NCBI GenBank assembly: GCA_023381515.1
Contig: JAMCQI010000100.1
Span: 62,001-126,000 of the forward strand
Direction of reading: 5' to 3'
DNA: 64,000 nucleotides
Origin: Chloroflexota bacterium
Lineage (GTDB): Bacteria > Chloroflexota > Anaerolineae > UBA4142
Shown: positions 1 to 8,454 of the stretch, in pieces
How the letters are laid out: each line of letters starts with the position of its first letter
Numbering within the stretch: position 1 is the first letter of the stretch
Translations under genes and position numbers: made by a program
The notes under the pieces: generated by a model
Seen by the model: only the letters and a program-made list of their open reading frames with translations
The model's database searches: none
What the model was told of the DNA's origin: nothing

Positions 1-1207
1 TTCTTGAACTCTCATCATTCAGCGGGAGATTGTGGACAACCAGAAAAACCGTGACGCCTACGAAGAGGAGCGCGAGAGCAAGCCGGGTGGCCCACCTTGC
101 CGGCCGTGTGGTCAGCCAGTCCCAAATTACCGCGATGCCTATGCCTGTAAAGAAAAGGAAGGTGATGAAGGAGGGAAGAAAGAATTTGTCAATGTCGATC
201 ACCCAAAAGATGACGCAGAACGCCGTGTTCGCAAGGTTGGCGAGGAGAATGAAGAGAAACGCCTCGCGCGGCGGAAGGTTGCGCGGCCAACCTCGGGGCG
301 CGCGATCAAGCGCGAGGGCGCCGGCGCCGAGCAAACCGGCGACCAAGCCAGGCCAGGTGAATTGTTCGACGAGCATCGGCAGATATAGGTCGGTGATCCG
401 GCTGATGAGCCAGCCGACGGGCCCAAAGCGCCAGGAGGCGCGCACATAGCCGCCGAGGATCTCGTCGTTGAAATCCTTCCAGTGAAACTCGACGCCGACA
501 TCACTTTCGCCCCGCCAAAAGACATACGCGTAGAGAAAGAGAGGCAGGCAGAAGGCGATGATGAGTGAAAGGAGGCGGCGCGGTCGGAAGAGCGCCGTCC
601 GCTCGTGCCACAGCACGAGCACCGCGATCGCCGGCCCCATCCACATGATCGTCCGATGGTTGGTCAGGCTCAGGCCAAAGGCAAAAACGGGAACGGTGAG
701 ATCGACTTTGCCCGCCCGCCAGAGGAAAAAGAGCAGCGTGACGACGACGACGAAGAGCGAATTCAGCGTGTAGGGGCGCGGAATGACGGCCTGAGACCAT
801 TCGACGCGCGAGGCGGCGAGGAGGAGTGCAGAAATCAGCGCCGCCCACCGATTGCGGGTGAGGAACTGGATGATGACGAAAACCGCAGCGACGGAGAGCG
901 CGCCCCAAAAGGCCGAAAAGAGATTGGCGCGGGTGGCGACTGTGCCCACAGGCACGAGGAGCGTCCATAGCTTGCCAAGCATGAAAAAGAACGGGTAGCC
1001 CGTGTGGCTGACCCCGAGCTTGAAGATATTTACCTGGAATTCGCCTTCGTCGCCGTCGAGGAGACCGGGAGCGACTGTCCGGACATAGAGCGCCATGGAG
1101 GCCGCAAAGAGGAGCAGGGCGAGCCCGGCATCCACGCGCATAAAGGTCGCGCGGTCCAGCCACCCGCGGGACTTGGGCGGGGTTGGCTCATTGGATAATT
1201 GGCTCAT
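1..1207 (-). CDS. DUF2723-type membrane glycosyltransferase-like protein (C-terminus cut off by window)
   Basis: This reading frame has no stop and runs off the window edge after 402 codons. It starts ATG at 1207, eight bases after the stop of the upstream gene, so it belongs to the same transcript. After a short cytoplasmic tail there are many hydrophobic helices. An acidic motif DGDEGEFQ follows the first helix, and then LGVSHTGYPFFFMLGKLW. These are hallmarks of the DUF2723 branch of GT-C membrane glycosyltransferases, which use polyprenyl-phosphate sugars on the outer face of the membrane. Transfer activity is inferred from the family. The sugar and acceptor cannot be read from sequence. 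The visible part carries no copy of the extracytoplasmic module found in its neighbours, but its C-terminus is missing. Confidence 0.8.
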   Translation of the reverse strand, partial: MSQLSNEPTPPKSRGWLDRATFMRVDAGLALLLFAASMALYVRTVAPGLLDGDEGEFQVNIFKLGVSHTGYPFFFMLGKLWTLLVPVGTVATRANLFSAFWGALSVAAVFVIIQFLTRNRWAALISALLLAASRVEWSQAVIPRPYTLNSLFVVVVTLLFFLWRAGKVDLTVPVFAFGLSLTNHRTIMWMGPAIAVLVLWHERTALFRPRRLLSLIIAFCLPLFLYAYVFWRGESDVGVEFHWKDFNDEILGGYVRASWRFGPVGWLISRITDLYLPMLVEQFTWPGLVAGLLGAGALALDRAPRGWPRNLPPREAFLFILLANLANTAFCVIFWVIDIDKFFLPSFITFLFFTGIGIAVIWDWLTTRPARWATRLALALLFVGVTVFLVVHNLPLNDESSR

Positions 1208-1214
1208 GGCCTCG

Positions 1215-3437
1215 TCACTTGACACTTCTCACACCTTCAGAGGAGCTCAACTCTACATGGTCGCCCAAGGGGTTGCCCCGGGCATCAAAAGCAGGGAGAC
1301 GGGAGCCGTTCTCTGGCAGGTACAGGCCGATTTCTATCCGAAAAGCGGGCGAGAGGACCAAGGATTTGAACGGGTGCCGATCGACGACGAGTTCGTCTTG
1401 CCATAGAGAAGTGGGGTCGGCGCCACCCGCCGGCTCCTGGTCTTGCTGCCCCAGGAGATGCCCTTGAGCGTCGAGCACATGAACAAAAACGGTATAGTCT
1501 GCGGTAATCGGCGCGAGCCGCTTCCAATAAAGCGTGAGGGCGTCGGGACTGAGATCGTAGCCGGTCAGGACAATTTGCTGCCCAAAGACAGTGTGCATCG
1601 CGTGCTGCGGTTGGGATAGCGTCTGTGCGGGCGCCTGAATCTTGAAGCGTCCCAACACAGGCGTAATCGGGCGCCCTTGGGGGTCATGCGCGACCAAATC
1701 TGTCTTGGTGTCGCGCGAATAAAGCGCGACTTTTACATTGGCGACCGAGGGCGCGCTTGCATTCGCGGCGACCGGCACCCAGTAGGCATCGCGGATAATT
1801 TGTCCCGGTTGCCACAATCGGGTCGGCAGGAGGCCGTGTCCCGGATAGCTGTCCCGCGACCCAATCACACGCTGGTTCACGTCCTCGACGTGAATGCCGA
1901 TGGAATAGTCTGTGTCCATCGGTGCGAGAGACTGCCAGTAGAGCGTCAATTCGATCGATTGGTTCGGCAGGACGGCTTCTGGAGAGATTTCGTATCCGAG
2001 CAGTTCCATCTTGTCGCCATAGTTGATATCCACGGGATGTGGTATCCGGCCTACCTCCTGGAGGCTGAGAAACGGCGGATAGGCGTAGGCGGGCGCGAGA
2101 ATCGTGAGGGGCGCCGCGAAGGCGAGCACGCCCAGGCTCACGGCTGGAATGAGCGGAACCCACTTTTCCACGCGCTTGGGCACCCATTGGGTCAGACCAA
2201 AAACGGCAAGAGGAGCGGCCGCGGGGAGCACGGGGAAGAAGAGCCTCCCGTGCGGCGCTTGAGTGATTTCCATCCAGTGGACAAGTTCGGCAAAGGCAAG
2301 GACGATCCAGGCCGCCAGGACGAAAAAGGGGAGCGCCTTGACAAAAGTCGGGTGCAGCCGGGACCGCCGCCGGATGAAAGCGATGACGAGCCCGATCCCG
2401 CTCAGCAGAACCAGGATTTCCAGGGCGTCGTAGACCCAGGCGGGGGCTCGGATATTCCCCCAGCCAAAGCCAACCCAAAAAGTCTCCCAGACCTCATTGA
2501 GTTGAGTCAAGAGCTGGGGACCGGTGAGCAAGTTTGTGCGGGCGCCGAAGATGCGGACCATCATTTCAGTTCCGGTTAGCTCGCCGTACAAGACCCAGTT
2601 GCGCAGGTACCACCACCCGGCAACCAGAAGAACGACAGCCCCAAATAGCAACAGATATCTCACGAGCCCGGCACGCTCGCGGCGGAGGACATACGCGAGA
2701 ACGAGCCCGGCAATCAGGACAAGCCCCAAGCCGCTCACCTTGGCGAGGGAAGCGAGGGCCACGGCAACTCCGAGGGCAACGACATCGCGCGCGCGCGGGT
2801 GAACGAGGAACAGGCGGATTGTCATCCAGAGCGAGAGCGCGGACATCGCGACAATCGTACTGTCATTGCTGACGGCACTGCTCACGAAGAGGAATTGCGG
2901 GTTGAAAGCTACAAGGGCAGCGGCGCCCTCGGCGAGAAACTCTCGGTCCGGGAAAATCTCGAGGGTCAAAAGATACGTAAAGAGGACCGCAAGCGCTCCC
3001 ATGAGCACCGAGAGCCAGCGGGCCAGGTGAACGGCGAGGACTGCGCCGCGGTAGGGGAAATTCTCAAGCGCCGTGTGGATAAAGAGGTTCTTGTTATCGT
3101 TCACGACGCCGGGAATATTGTAGCCATAGTGGGGGTTTTCCCATACGATGCCGGGAAAATCAGAAGTGTCCACCCAGAAGGTGAGGCCCGCGGCGAGCGT
3201 ATAGTACAAGGGCGGTTGGCTCGCCTCTTGGCGGGCCAGATGCGCCGGATGGTCTGGAGTCTGAACCGGCAGGCCATGTCCGGTCGCCATATACTGCACG
3301 TATGCGAAATGCCACTGCTCGTCCGGTGCTTCGAAAAGAGGAGTGGTCGCGGCATAATAGATTCCCAGGCCCATAAAGACGGCGAGGATGACCGCAATTC
3401 GGCGATAACGAAAAACAAGTCGAGTCTGGGGTGCCAC
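1215..3437 (-). CDS. DUF2142-like polytopic membrane protein with two C-terminal beta modules
   Basis: A 740-residue protein. The N-terminal ~460 residues hold about ten hydrophobic helices, with the acidic loop motif FEAPDEQWHF after helix 1, as in DUF2142/GT-C proteins. Two copies of a soluble module follow, at about residues 472-590 and 610-735. The second shows the shared signature DYTVFVHVLD, PTSLW, and GSRLPAFDARGNPLGDH at its end. The start is GTG and overlaps the stop of the upstream gene by one base (TAGTG), so translation is probably coupled. It is likely a lipid-linked-sugar-dependent transferase or a partner of one, with the modules facing outward. That role is inferred; no catalytic assay family is recognised with certainty. 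Confidence 0.8.
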   Translation of the reverse strand: MAPQTRLVFRYRRIAVILAVFMGLGIYYAATTPLFEAPDEQWHFAYVQYMATGHGLPVQTPDHPAHLARQEASQPPLYYTLAAGLTFWVDTSDFPGIVWENPHYGYNIPGVVNDNKNLFIHTALENFPYRGAVLAVHLARWLSVLMGALAVLFTYLLTLEIFPDREFLAEGAAALVAFNPQFLFVSSAVSNDSTIVAMSALSLWMTIRLFLVHPRARDVVALGVAVALASLAKVSGLGLVLIAGLVLAYVLRRERAGLVRYLLLFGAVVLLVAGWWYLRNWVLYGELTGTEMMVRIFGARTNLLTGPQLLTQLNEVWETFWVGFGWGNIRAPAWVYDALEILVLLSGIGLVIAFIRRRSRLHPTFVKALPFFVLAAWIVLAFAELVHWMEITQAPHGRLFFPVLPAAAPLAVFGLTQWVPKRVEKWVPLIPAVSLGVLAFAAPLTILAPAYAYPPFLSLQEVGRIPHPVDINYGDKMELLGYEISPEAVLPNQSIELTLYWQSLAPMDTDYSIGIHVEDVNQRVIGSRDSYPGHGLLPTRLWQPGQIIRDAYWVPVAANASAPSVANVKVALYSRDTKTDLVAHDPQGRPITPVLGRFKIQAPAQTLSQPQHAMHTVFGQQIVLTGYDLSPDALTLYWKRLAPITADYTVFVHVLDAQGHLLGQQDQEPAGGADPTSLWQDELVVDRHPFKSLVLSPAFRIEIGLYLPENGSRLPAFDARGNPLGDHVELSSSEGVRSVK

Positions 3438-5926
3438 TAGCGCCGCACCTCCAACAAAAGATCGAGAAGGATGTGATCGCCCAAGGGTTGGTCATGCGCG
3501 TCGAAAGCGGGCAAACGGGCGCCTGTTGCGAGATCGTACCACCCGATTTCGATCTTGTAGGCGCCCGCCGGGACCTCGTCCGGAATCGCCAGCGGGACGT
3601 CATCTCGGACAGTTTCGCCAACATCCCAGATCGAGGTGGGGTAATTCCCCTGCTGCGGCTGGTGGTCCGCCTGCGCAACGATCTTGCCATCACTATTCAG
3701 AATGTGAACAAACACGGTGTAATCGCGGTCCATTTCGGCCCGGGCGCGCCAGTAGAGCGACAGCTGAAATTGGGAGGGACTCTCGCCTGACTTCAGGTCG
3801 TACCCGAGCAATTGGGCCCGATGATCGAAATCGATCGGCTGTGGGTGCTCTGGGTTCGCAGGAGGAGCCTGGCGCGGCGCCACCTTGACCGTCCCAACCA
3901 CTACGCGATTCGCTACCGCACTGCCGTGCGCGTCGATAACGTCCAGGCGATCTTGGTTCAGGTTATTGTACAGGCCGACCTCCACGCGGTACTTGCCTGG
4001 CGGAGTCCGCTGCGGCACCTTGATTTGGTGATGGGTCGGAATGATTTCACCCGGTTTCCAGAGAAATGTCTCGTACGCACCGAGGGCGGGTAGAATATCC
4101 GCATTCGCCGCGACCGCCTCATCCATATTAATCAAATGGACGAAAATCGCATAATCCGCCCCCGTCCGCTGCGAGATGCTCCAGAAGAGAGATACGGGAA
4201 TGGTTTCGCCCGGCTGCACGCGTCCGAGATCGACCTGGTACCCAAGCAATTTGATTCCTTGTGAGAATTGGGTGACCGGTTGCGCCGGCAGTTGGTCAAA
4301 TTGGATCGACTCTGCCGTATCGACCGCATAAGCATTCGCAGCGGGATTATGGTTCATATCGCGCACGACGACATCTGGCGAACGCTGAGGCACTGACACG
4401 TGGGCCGGAGGAAGGAGATAGACGGTATCTCCGTTGACGAGCACGAAGGAAGCGGGGTCGTTCACATAGATAACGCCTTCACTCCGCATTCGATCAGGAT
4501 TGATCGGTAACAGAAGCAGCGCGTGATCCACTTTCGCTTGTGGGTCGAGGGAGCCATCGGGGCGCAGCGCAGAGCGCAAATGCGGAGCACGTGCGCCGAC
4601 GAGATAACGGACAGGGCTGCGTGCAAATTCATTCAGCGGCAAGTAAACCGGAGCGCTTTGCTGGACAATCCATCGGGCCTCCGCCACCTCGATGGGGCTC
4701 AAGTTAAACTCGTTCCACTCTGTGCTCAGCGGCGTCGCAGCGACCCTCTGCACGAAATAGGTATCCAATGTGCGCACGGCGCTCAGGATGAGCATACCGA
4801 TCAAGCCCAGTTCCGCGATGCGGTGAATGCGCGGACGCGACGCAAGCCGATCGAGCACCGCGATGGCTCCGACGCCGACCAAGAAATACGTCGGCGGCAG
4901 AATTCCGTTCGTCCGCAAGCGGCTCGGCACGGGTTCGTTCCCCGCGACGAGGTCGGGCAGGAGCATCATTGGAATAACCACAAACGGCCAGAACCATTCG
5001 GTCCGCTTCCAGCGGACCAGGCAGACGACGACGCCGCAGAGGAAAAGGAGAAAGAGGAACGGTTCGAGGAGCGGCTGCTGCAGCAGGGCATCCTGCCACT
5101 CGATGCCGAACAGCTTGGCATAGGCGACAAGACGTGCGGCCACGACGTAGACGAGACCGGCCTGTTGAGTCTCCGGGTTCCAAAACACATTCACCTGGCC
5201 GGCGCGTGCGAAGGCGGCGGTCGGATAGCTCGCAATGAAAATTATGCGCGGCAGCGCAAAAACAAAGGCAATGGACATGGTCCAAAGCGGGTCCAGCCAA
5301 CGGGCGCGCCAGTCCGAGCGTGCGAACAGGAATTGATGTACCCACAGCACGGCAAGGATGACCGAAAACATCAGGGCCGGGGAGTAGGTATAGATACTGA
5401 GACCCAGAACGAAACCGGCGATAATCAACTGGACCCGAGAGCGATCGCGCCAGCCCCGCCAGAAGAAATAAAAGAGCGCCGCCTCGAACAGCGGGACGAG
5501 CATAAAACGCAAGCCGGCGCGGGCATCATGGATCTGCTGGAGGGAGATGGTCAGCGCGAATGCGGCGACGAGCGCGATGCGGCGGTCCCGCACAAACTCG
5601 AGGACGCAAAAATAAAGAGCGAAAACGGTCAGGATGGAGGCGATGGCGGAAACGATTCGCAGGGCCAGGACATTGATGCCCAAGAGCCAGGCCGCAGCGG
5701 ACTGGAGATAGAGAATCAAAGGCTCCGGAGCGCCCAGGTGGTTCACGTAAAAGGGATGCGTGCCTTCGTAGAGGATGTCAAGGACGTGGAGGCCGTTGGT
5801 CGCCGAATCGTATTTCAGCCCTGGCGGGAGCGTATCGAGCAGGTAGAGGCGCGTGGCGATGGCGAGTACAAACGTCGCCGCGACCGCAAGCGGATAGAGC
5901 CTGGCGAATGAGAAATCCCGTCTCAA
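3437..5926 (-). CDS. GT39/PMT-like membrane glycosyltransferase with two C-terminal beta modules
   Basis: An 829-residue protein. Residues 1-~400 are polytopic, with the motif LKYDSATNGLHVLD in the first outer loop and a later GAPEPL, matching the ArnT/PMT_2-like GT39 group. A soluble linker follows, then two modules at about residues 550-670 and 700-825. The second has DYTVFVHILN, YPTSIW, and TGARLPAFDAHDQPLGDH. The start is TTG, in a 4-base TTGA overlap with the stop of the upstream gene. It is one of six co-transcribed GT-C-type genes. The role in surface glycan transfer is inferred from family and context. Confidence 0.82.
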   Translation of the reverse strand: MRRDFSFARLYPLAVAATFVLAIATRLYLLDTLPPGLKYDSATNGLHVLDILYEGTHPFYVNHLGAPEPLILYLQSAAAWLLGINVLALRIVSAIASILTVFALYFCVLEFVRDRRIALVAAFALTISLQQIHDARAGLRFMLVPLFEAALFYFFWRGWRDRSRVQLIIAGFVLGLSIYTYSPALMFSVILAVLWVHQFLFARSDWRARWLDPLWTMSIAFVFALPRIIFIASYPTAAFARAGQVNVFWNPETQQAGLVYVVAARLVAYAKLFGIEWQDALLQQPLLEPFLFLLFLCGVVVCLVRWKRTEWFWPFVVIPMMLLPDLVAGNEPVPSRLRTNGILPPTYFLVGVGAIAVLDRLASRPRIHRIAELGLIGMLILSAVRTLDTYFVQRVAATPLSTEWNEFNLSPIEVAEARWIVQQSAPVYLPLNEFARSPVRYLVGARAPHLRSALRPDGSLDPQAKVDHALLLLPINPDRMRSEGVIYVNDPASFVLVNGDTVYLLPPAHVSVPQRSPDVVVRDMNHNPAANAYAVDTAESIQFDQLPAQPVTQFSQGIKLLGYQVDLGRVQPGETIPVSLFWSISQRTGADYAIFVHLINMDEAVAANADILPALGAYETFLWKPGEIIPTHHQIKVPQRTPPGKYRVEVGLYNNLNQDRLDVIDAHGSAVANRVVVGTVKVAPRQAPPANPEHPQPIDFDHRAQLLGYDLKSGESPSQFQLSLYWRARAEMDRDYTVFVHILNSDGKIVAQADHQPQQGNYPTSIWDVGETVRDDVPLAIPDEVPAGAYKIEIGWYDLATGARLPAFDAHDQPLGDHILLDLLLEVRR

Positions 5927-8454
5927 CGCGACTCGACCTCCACGGGAACCTCCAGGACGATATGATCTCCCTTCGCTCCATCGCTGTTCCCTACCACACT
6001 CAGCCGCTGCAAAGTATTCGGATCGTACAAGCCCACCTCGATCTGGTATTTCCCCGCTGGGCTCTCGGTCGGCACTGTCAGAGTCGCCACATCTTGGACT
6101 TGTTCCCCGGCATCCCAGAGCGAGGTCGGGTATTCGCCGTTTTGCGGTTGGTGATCGTTCTGTGCAACAATCCGGCCGGATGAGTCGAGGAGGTGAACAA
6201 AAACCGTATAGTCACGGGAGACGGGCTGAACACCTTTCCAGAAAAGGGTCAGTTCGAGGGGGTTGCCCGCTTGCACTTTCTGAGGGTCCAGACTAAAACC
6301 GGCCAAGGCGATGGCTGAGTTATCTTTGTCTGGGCCGGAGGTGGCTTGACCGAATTGTATATCCAGCGGATGAGCGGGAAGGGCTGACGAGGTAGCTACC
6401 GGCACCTTGAGGGGCGAAACGAGCACGCGGTCGTCGGCAGATCGGACATGGTCGATCCAAACCGGAAGACGCGAGTCGTTGGCGGGTTGATAGGCGCCAA
6501 TCTCGAGAGAGTACCGTCCCGGCGACAGAGTCCCGTCCGGGGAGAGGATGCGGCGGTCGGGAACGATCTGATCCTGAGGAAAGAGGCTGAGCGGAAAGCC
6601 ATCGGCGGGGGCCGCATCGGAACCGGCGACGACGTTCCCCTGCGCATCGAGCAGATGGACAAAGACGTCGGTCAAGGCCAACGTAGGCGCGCGGCTCGTC
6701 CAATAGAGGGTGAGCGCATACGGCCGGCCGGGGGTCACATGTCGGTCATCCAAGCTATAGCCAACCAAATCGAACTGGCGATTAAAGTCGGCAGTGGTAG
6801 AGCTGAATGCGGGCGAGTGCGTGAACGCTGCGGTCGAGCCGGGCGGCAGCTTGACGCTCACGCCGAGCAGCTTGCCCCATCTATCCTTCCATTCTTCTTG
6901 GGGAGCCTGACCGCGCAAGAGGGCGTCCATGCGCGGATTGGGCGCGAGCAGAATCGCACTATGGTCGTGCAAGAGCACGAACGCGCCGTCGGATGCGAAC
7001 ACCGGCAATATGGCCGTCCCCGGCTCCGCGCCGAGTTGGGCGCGTTCCGCGTCGCTCAGGTTGAGAATCGAGCGCACCTCGGGAAAGCGGGAGAGGGTCA
7101 GGAAATGGATAGTTGGTTCGGCGTACAGGGCCACCGGAAGAAGCATGTTTCCAGGTTGCGCGTTCATCCAGCGGGCCAACCCGGCCAAGTCGCCCTGGAA
7201 ATCGTAATAGGCTCGTTTGTCGTCGGCCCAGGTTTGAAAGTAATCGCGAAAAGTGATTCCGCCGGCGCCAGCAAGGACAAGGGCAAGCAAGGCCACGCGC
7301 CACTGCCCTGATGAAGGGGCGAATCTGGCTCTGCCCGCTGCATCTCTCGACAGCGCCAAGCGACTGGATAGAAACTCGGCGATGGCGTCAAAGCCCACGC
7401 CGATGAACAGACATACCGCCGGCAGCGCGCCGATGGCACGCTGTGTATCGGGCGCATCCCGTGAAAGGACGGTGGGCAGCAGCATGACGACAAGCCACAA
7501 GAGCGCGAAGAGAGACTCGAGCTTGCGCCAGCGCCACAGGCTCACGAATAGACCCAGGGCAAACGGGACCGCCGTGACACCGTCAAGGAGGGCTCGCCGT
7601 GCGATTCCATGCCGCCATTCCGGGTCGCCATTTGCATAGAACGCAGCCGCCACCCGCTCGAGATTGGCAAGAACCGCACCGACGGGGCTCTCACCCGTCG
7701 GGAGCGTCACATCGCCCACCCGAAAGAGAAAAGCATTCGGATGGATGAAAAAGTAGAGCGCGAGCGGCAGAAACGCGATGAGCGCTCCAAGGACGACGAC
7801 AGCCGCGGTCAAGATGCCGGCGCGTAATCGCGTCGAGTGACGCGGACGGGCCAAGAGCATACCGAGCCATTCAATACCCCAGAACAGGACAAGAACGAGC
7901 GGCAGAAAGCGGGCGGAGAGATAGGTATAGAGCGCCGCCCCAAGGCACAGACCGGCCAGAAGATGATCACGCAGGCGCCCGGTGCGGCGGGCGCGCCAGA
8001 AAAAGTAAAAGGCGAGACAGGCGAAGAGCGGGAGTGTGATCGTCCGCCAGCCAACACGGCTAAAATTGAGGTGCCAGTATGATACGGCGAGGGCCGCCGT
8101 CGCCAGGAGGGCCACGCCGACCGAATTTTTGCGGGGGGCTAGTCGGCGGACGAGGACAAACAAGACCGGCAGAGTCAAAATACCGACGAAAGCGGCGGGT
8201 AGGCGCAGCGCAAACGTCGTAGGGCCGAACAAGAGAAGCGAAAGCGCGTGCAGATAGACAAAGAGCGGCTCGCGCCCGCCGTTGCCCTCGAAGAAGATAG
8301 CTAGTCCGGCCCCACGCACGATCGCCCAAGCGTCCAACCCGCTAAAAGCCTCGTCGTGATACAAGCCGGGTGGAATCCGGGTGAGGTCGCTCACCCGTAG
8401 CCAGACGCCGATGAGGAGAATGATTACAAGAGCCACCCACGTCGAGCGCTTCAC
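5923..8454 (-). CDS. GT39/PMT-like membrane glycosyltransferase with two C-terminal beta modules
   Basis: An 843-residue paralogue of the next gene downstream. The first outer loop carries GLYHDEAFSGLDAW, with the acidic pair expected of GT39 catalytic loops, followed by GGREPLFVYLHAL. Many membrane helices follow up to about residue 420. There are two extracytoplasmic modules, at about residues 556-680 and 715-840. The first is divergent (TDVFVHLLD, FPLSLF); the second is canonical (DYTVFVHLLD, YPTSLW). The start is GTG and overlaps the upstream stop by 4 bases (GTGA). Sugar transfer from a polyprenyl carrier is inferred. Confidence 0.82.
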   Translation of the reverse strand: MKRSTWVALVIILLIGVWLRVSDLTRIPPGLYHDEAFSGLDAWAIVRGAGLAIFFEGNGGREPLFVYLHALSLLLFGPTTFALRLPAAFVGILTLPVLFVLVRRLAPRKNSVGVALLATAALAVSYWHLNFSRVGWRTITLPLFACLAFYFFWRARRTGRLRDHLLAGLCLGAALYTYLSARFLPLVLVLFWGIEWLGMLLARPRHSTRLRAGILTAAVVVLGALIAFLPLALYFFIHPNAFLFRVGDVTLPTGESPVGAVLANLERVAAAFYANGDPEWRHGIARRALLDGVTAVPFALGLFVSLWRWRKLESLFALLWLVVMLLPTVLSRDAPDTQRAIGALPAVCLFIGVGFDAIAEFLSSRLALSRDAAGRARFAPSSGQWRVALLALVLAGAGGITFRDYFQTWADDKRAYYDFQGDLAGLARWMNAQPGNMLLPVALYAEPTIHFLTLSRFPEVRSILNLSDAERAQLGAEPGTAILPVFASDGAFVLLHDHSAILLAPNPRMDALLRGQAPQEEWKDRWGKLLGVSVKLPPGSTAAFTHSPAFSSTTADFNRQFDLVGYSLDDRHVTPGRPYALTLYWTSRAPTLALTDVFVHLLDAQGNVVAGSDAAPADGFPLSLFPQDQIVPDRRILSPDGTLSPGRYSLEIGAYQPANDSRLPVWIDHVRSADDRVLVSPLKVPVATSSALPAHPLDIQFGQATSGPDKDNSAIALAGFSLDPQKVQAGNPLELTLFWKGVQPVSRDYTVFVHLLDSSGRIVAQNDHQPQNGEYPTSLWDAGEQVQDVATLTVPTESPAGKYQIEVGLYDPNTLQRLSVVGNSDGAKGDHIVLEVPVEVESR

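Noticed and set aside
501..1163. Arg/Pro-rich reading frame on the minus strand that at first suggested a frameshift in the first gene
   Set aside because: Careful reading of the DNA gives one uninterrupted DUF2723-like frame from 1207 to the window edge; the other frame is a shadow.
4523..5911. Long plus-strand open frame (462 codons) and similar ones at 21134-22654, 24459-25457, 25590-26678 and 45584-47347
   Set aside because: They are antisense to clear genes, have skewed composition and no family resemblance, as expected from high-GC codon bias.
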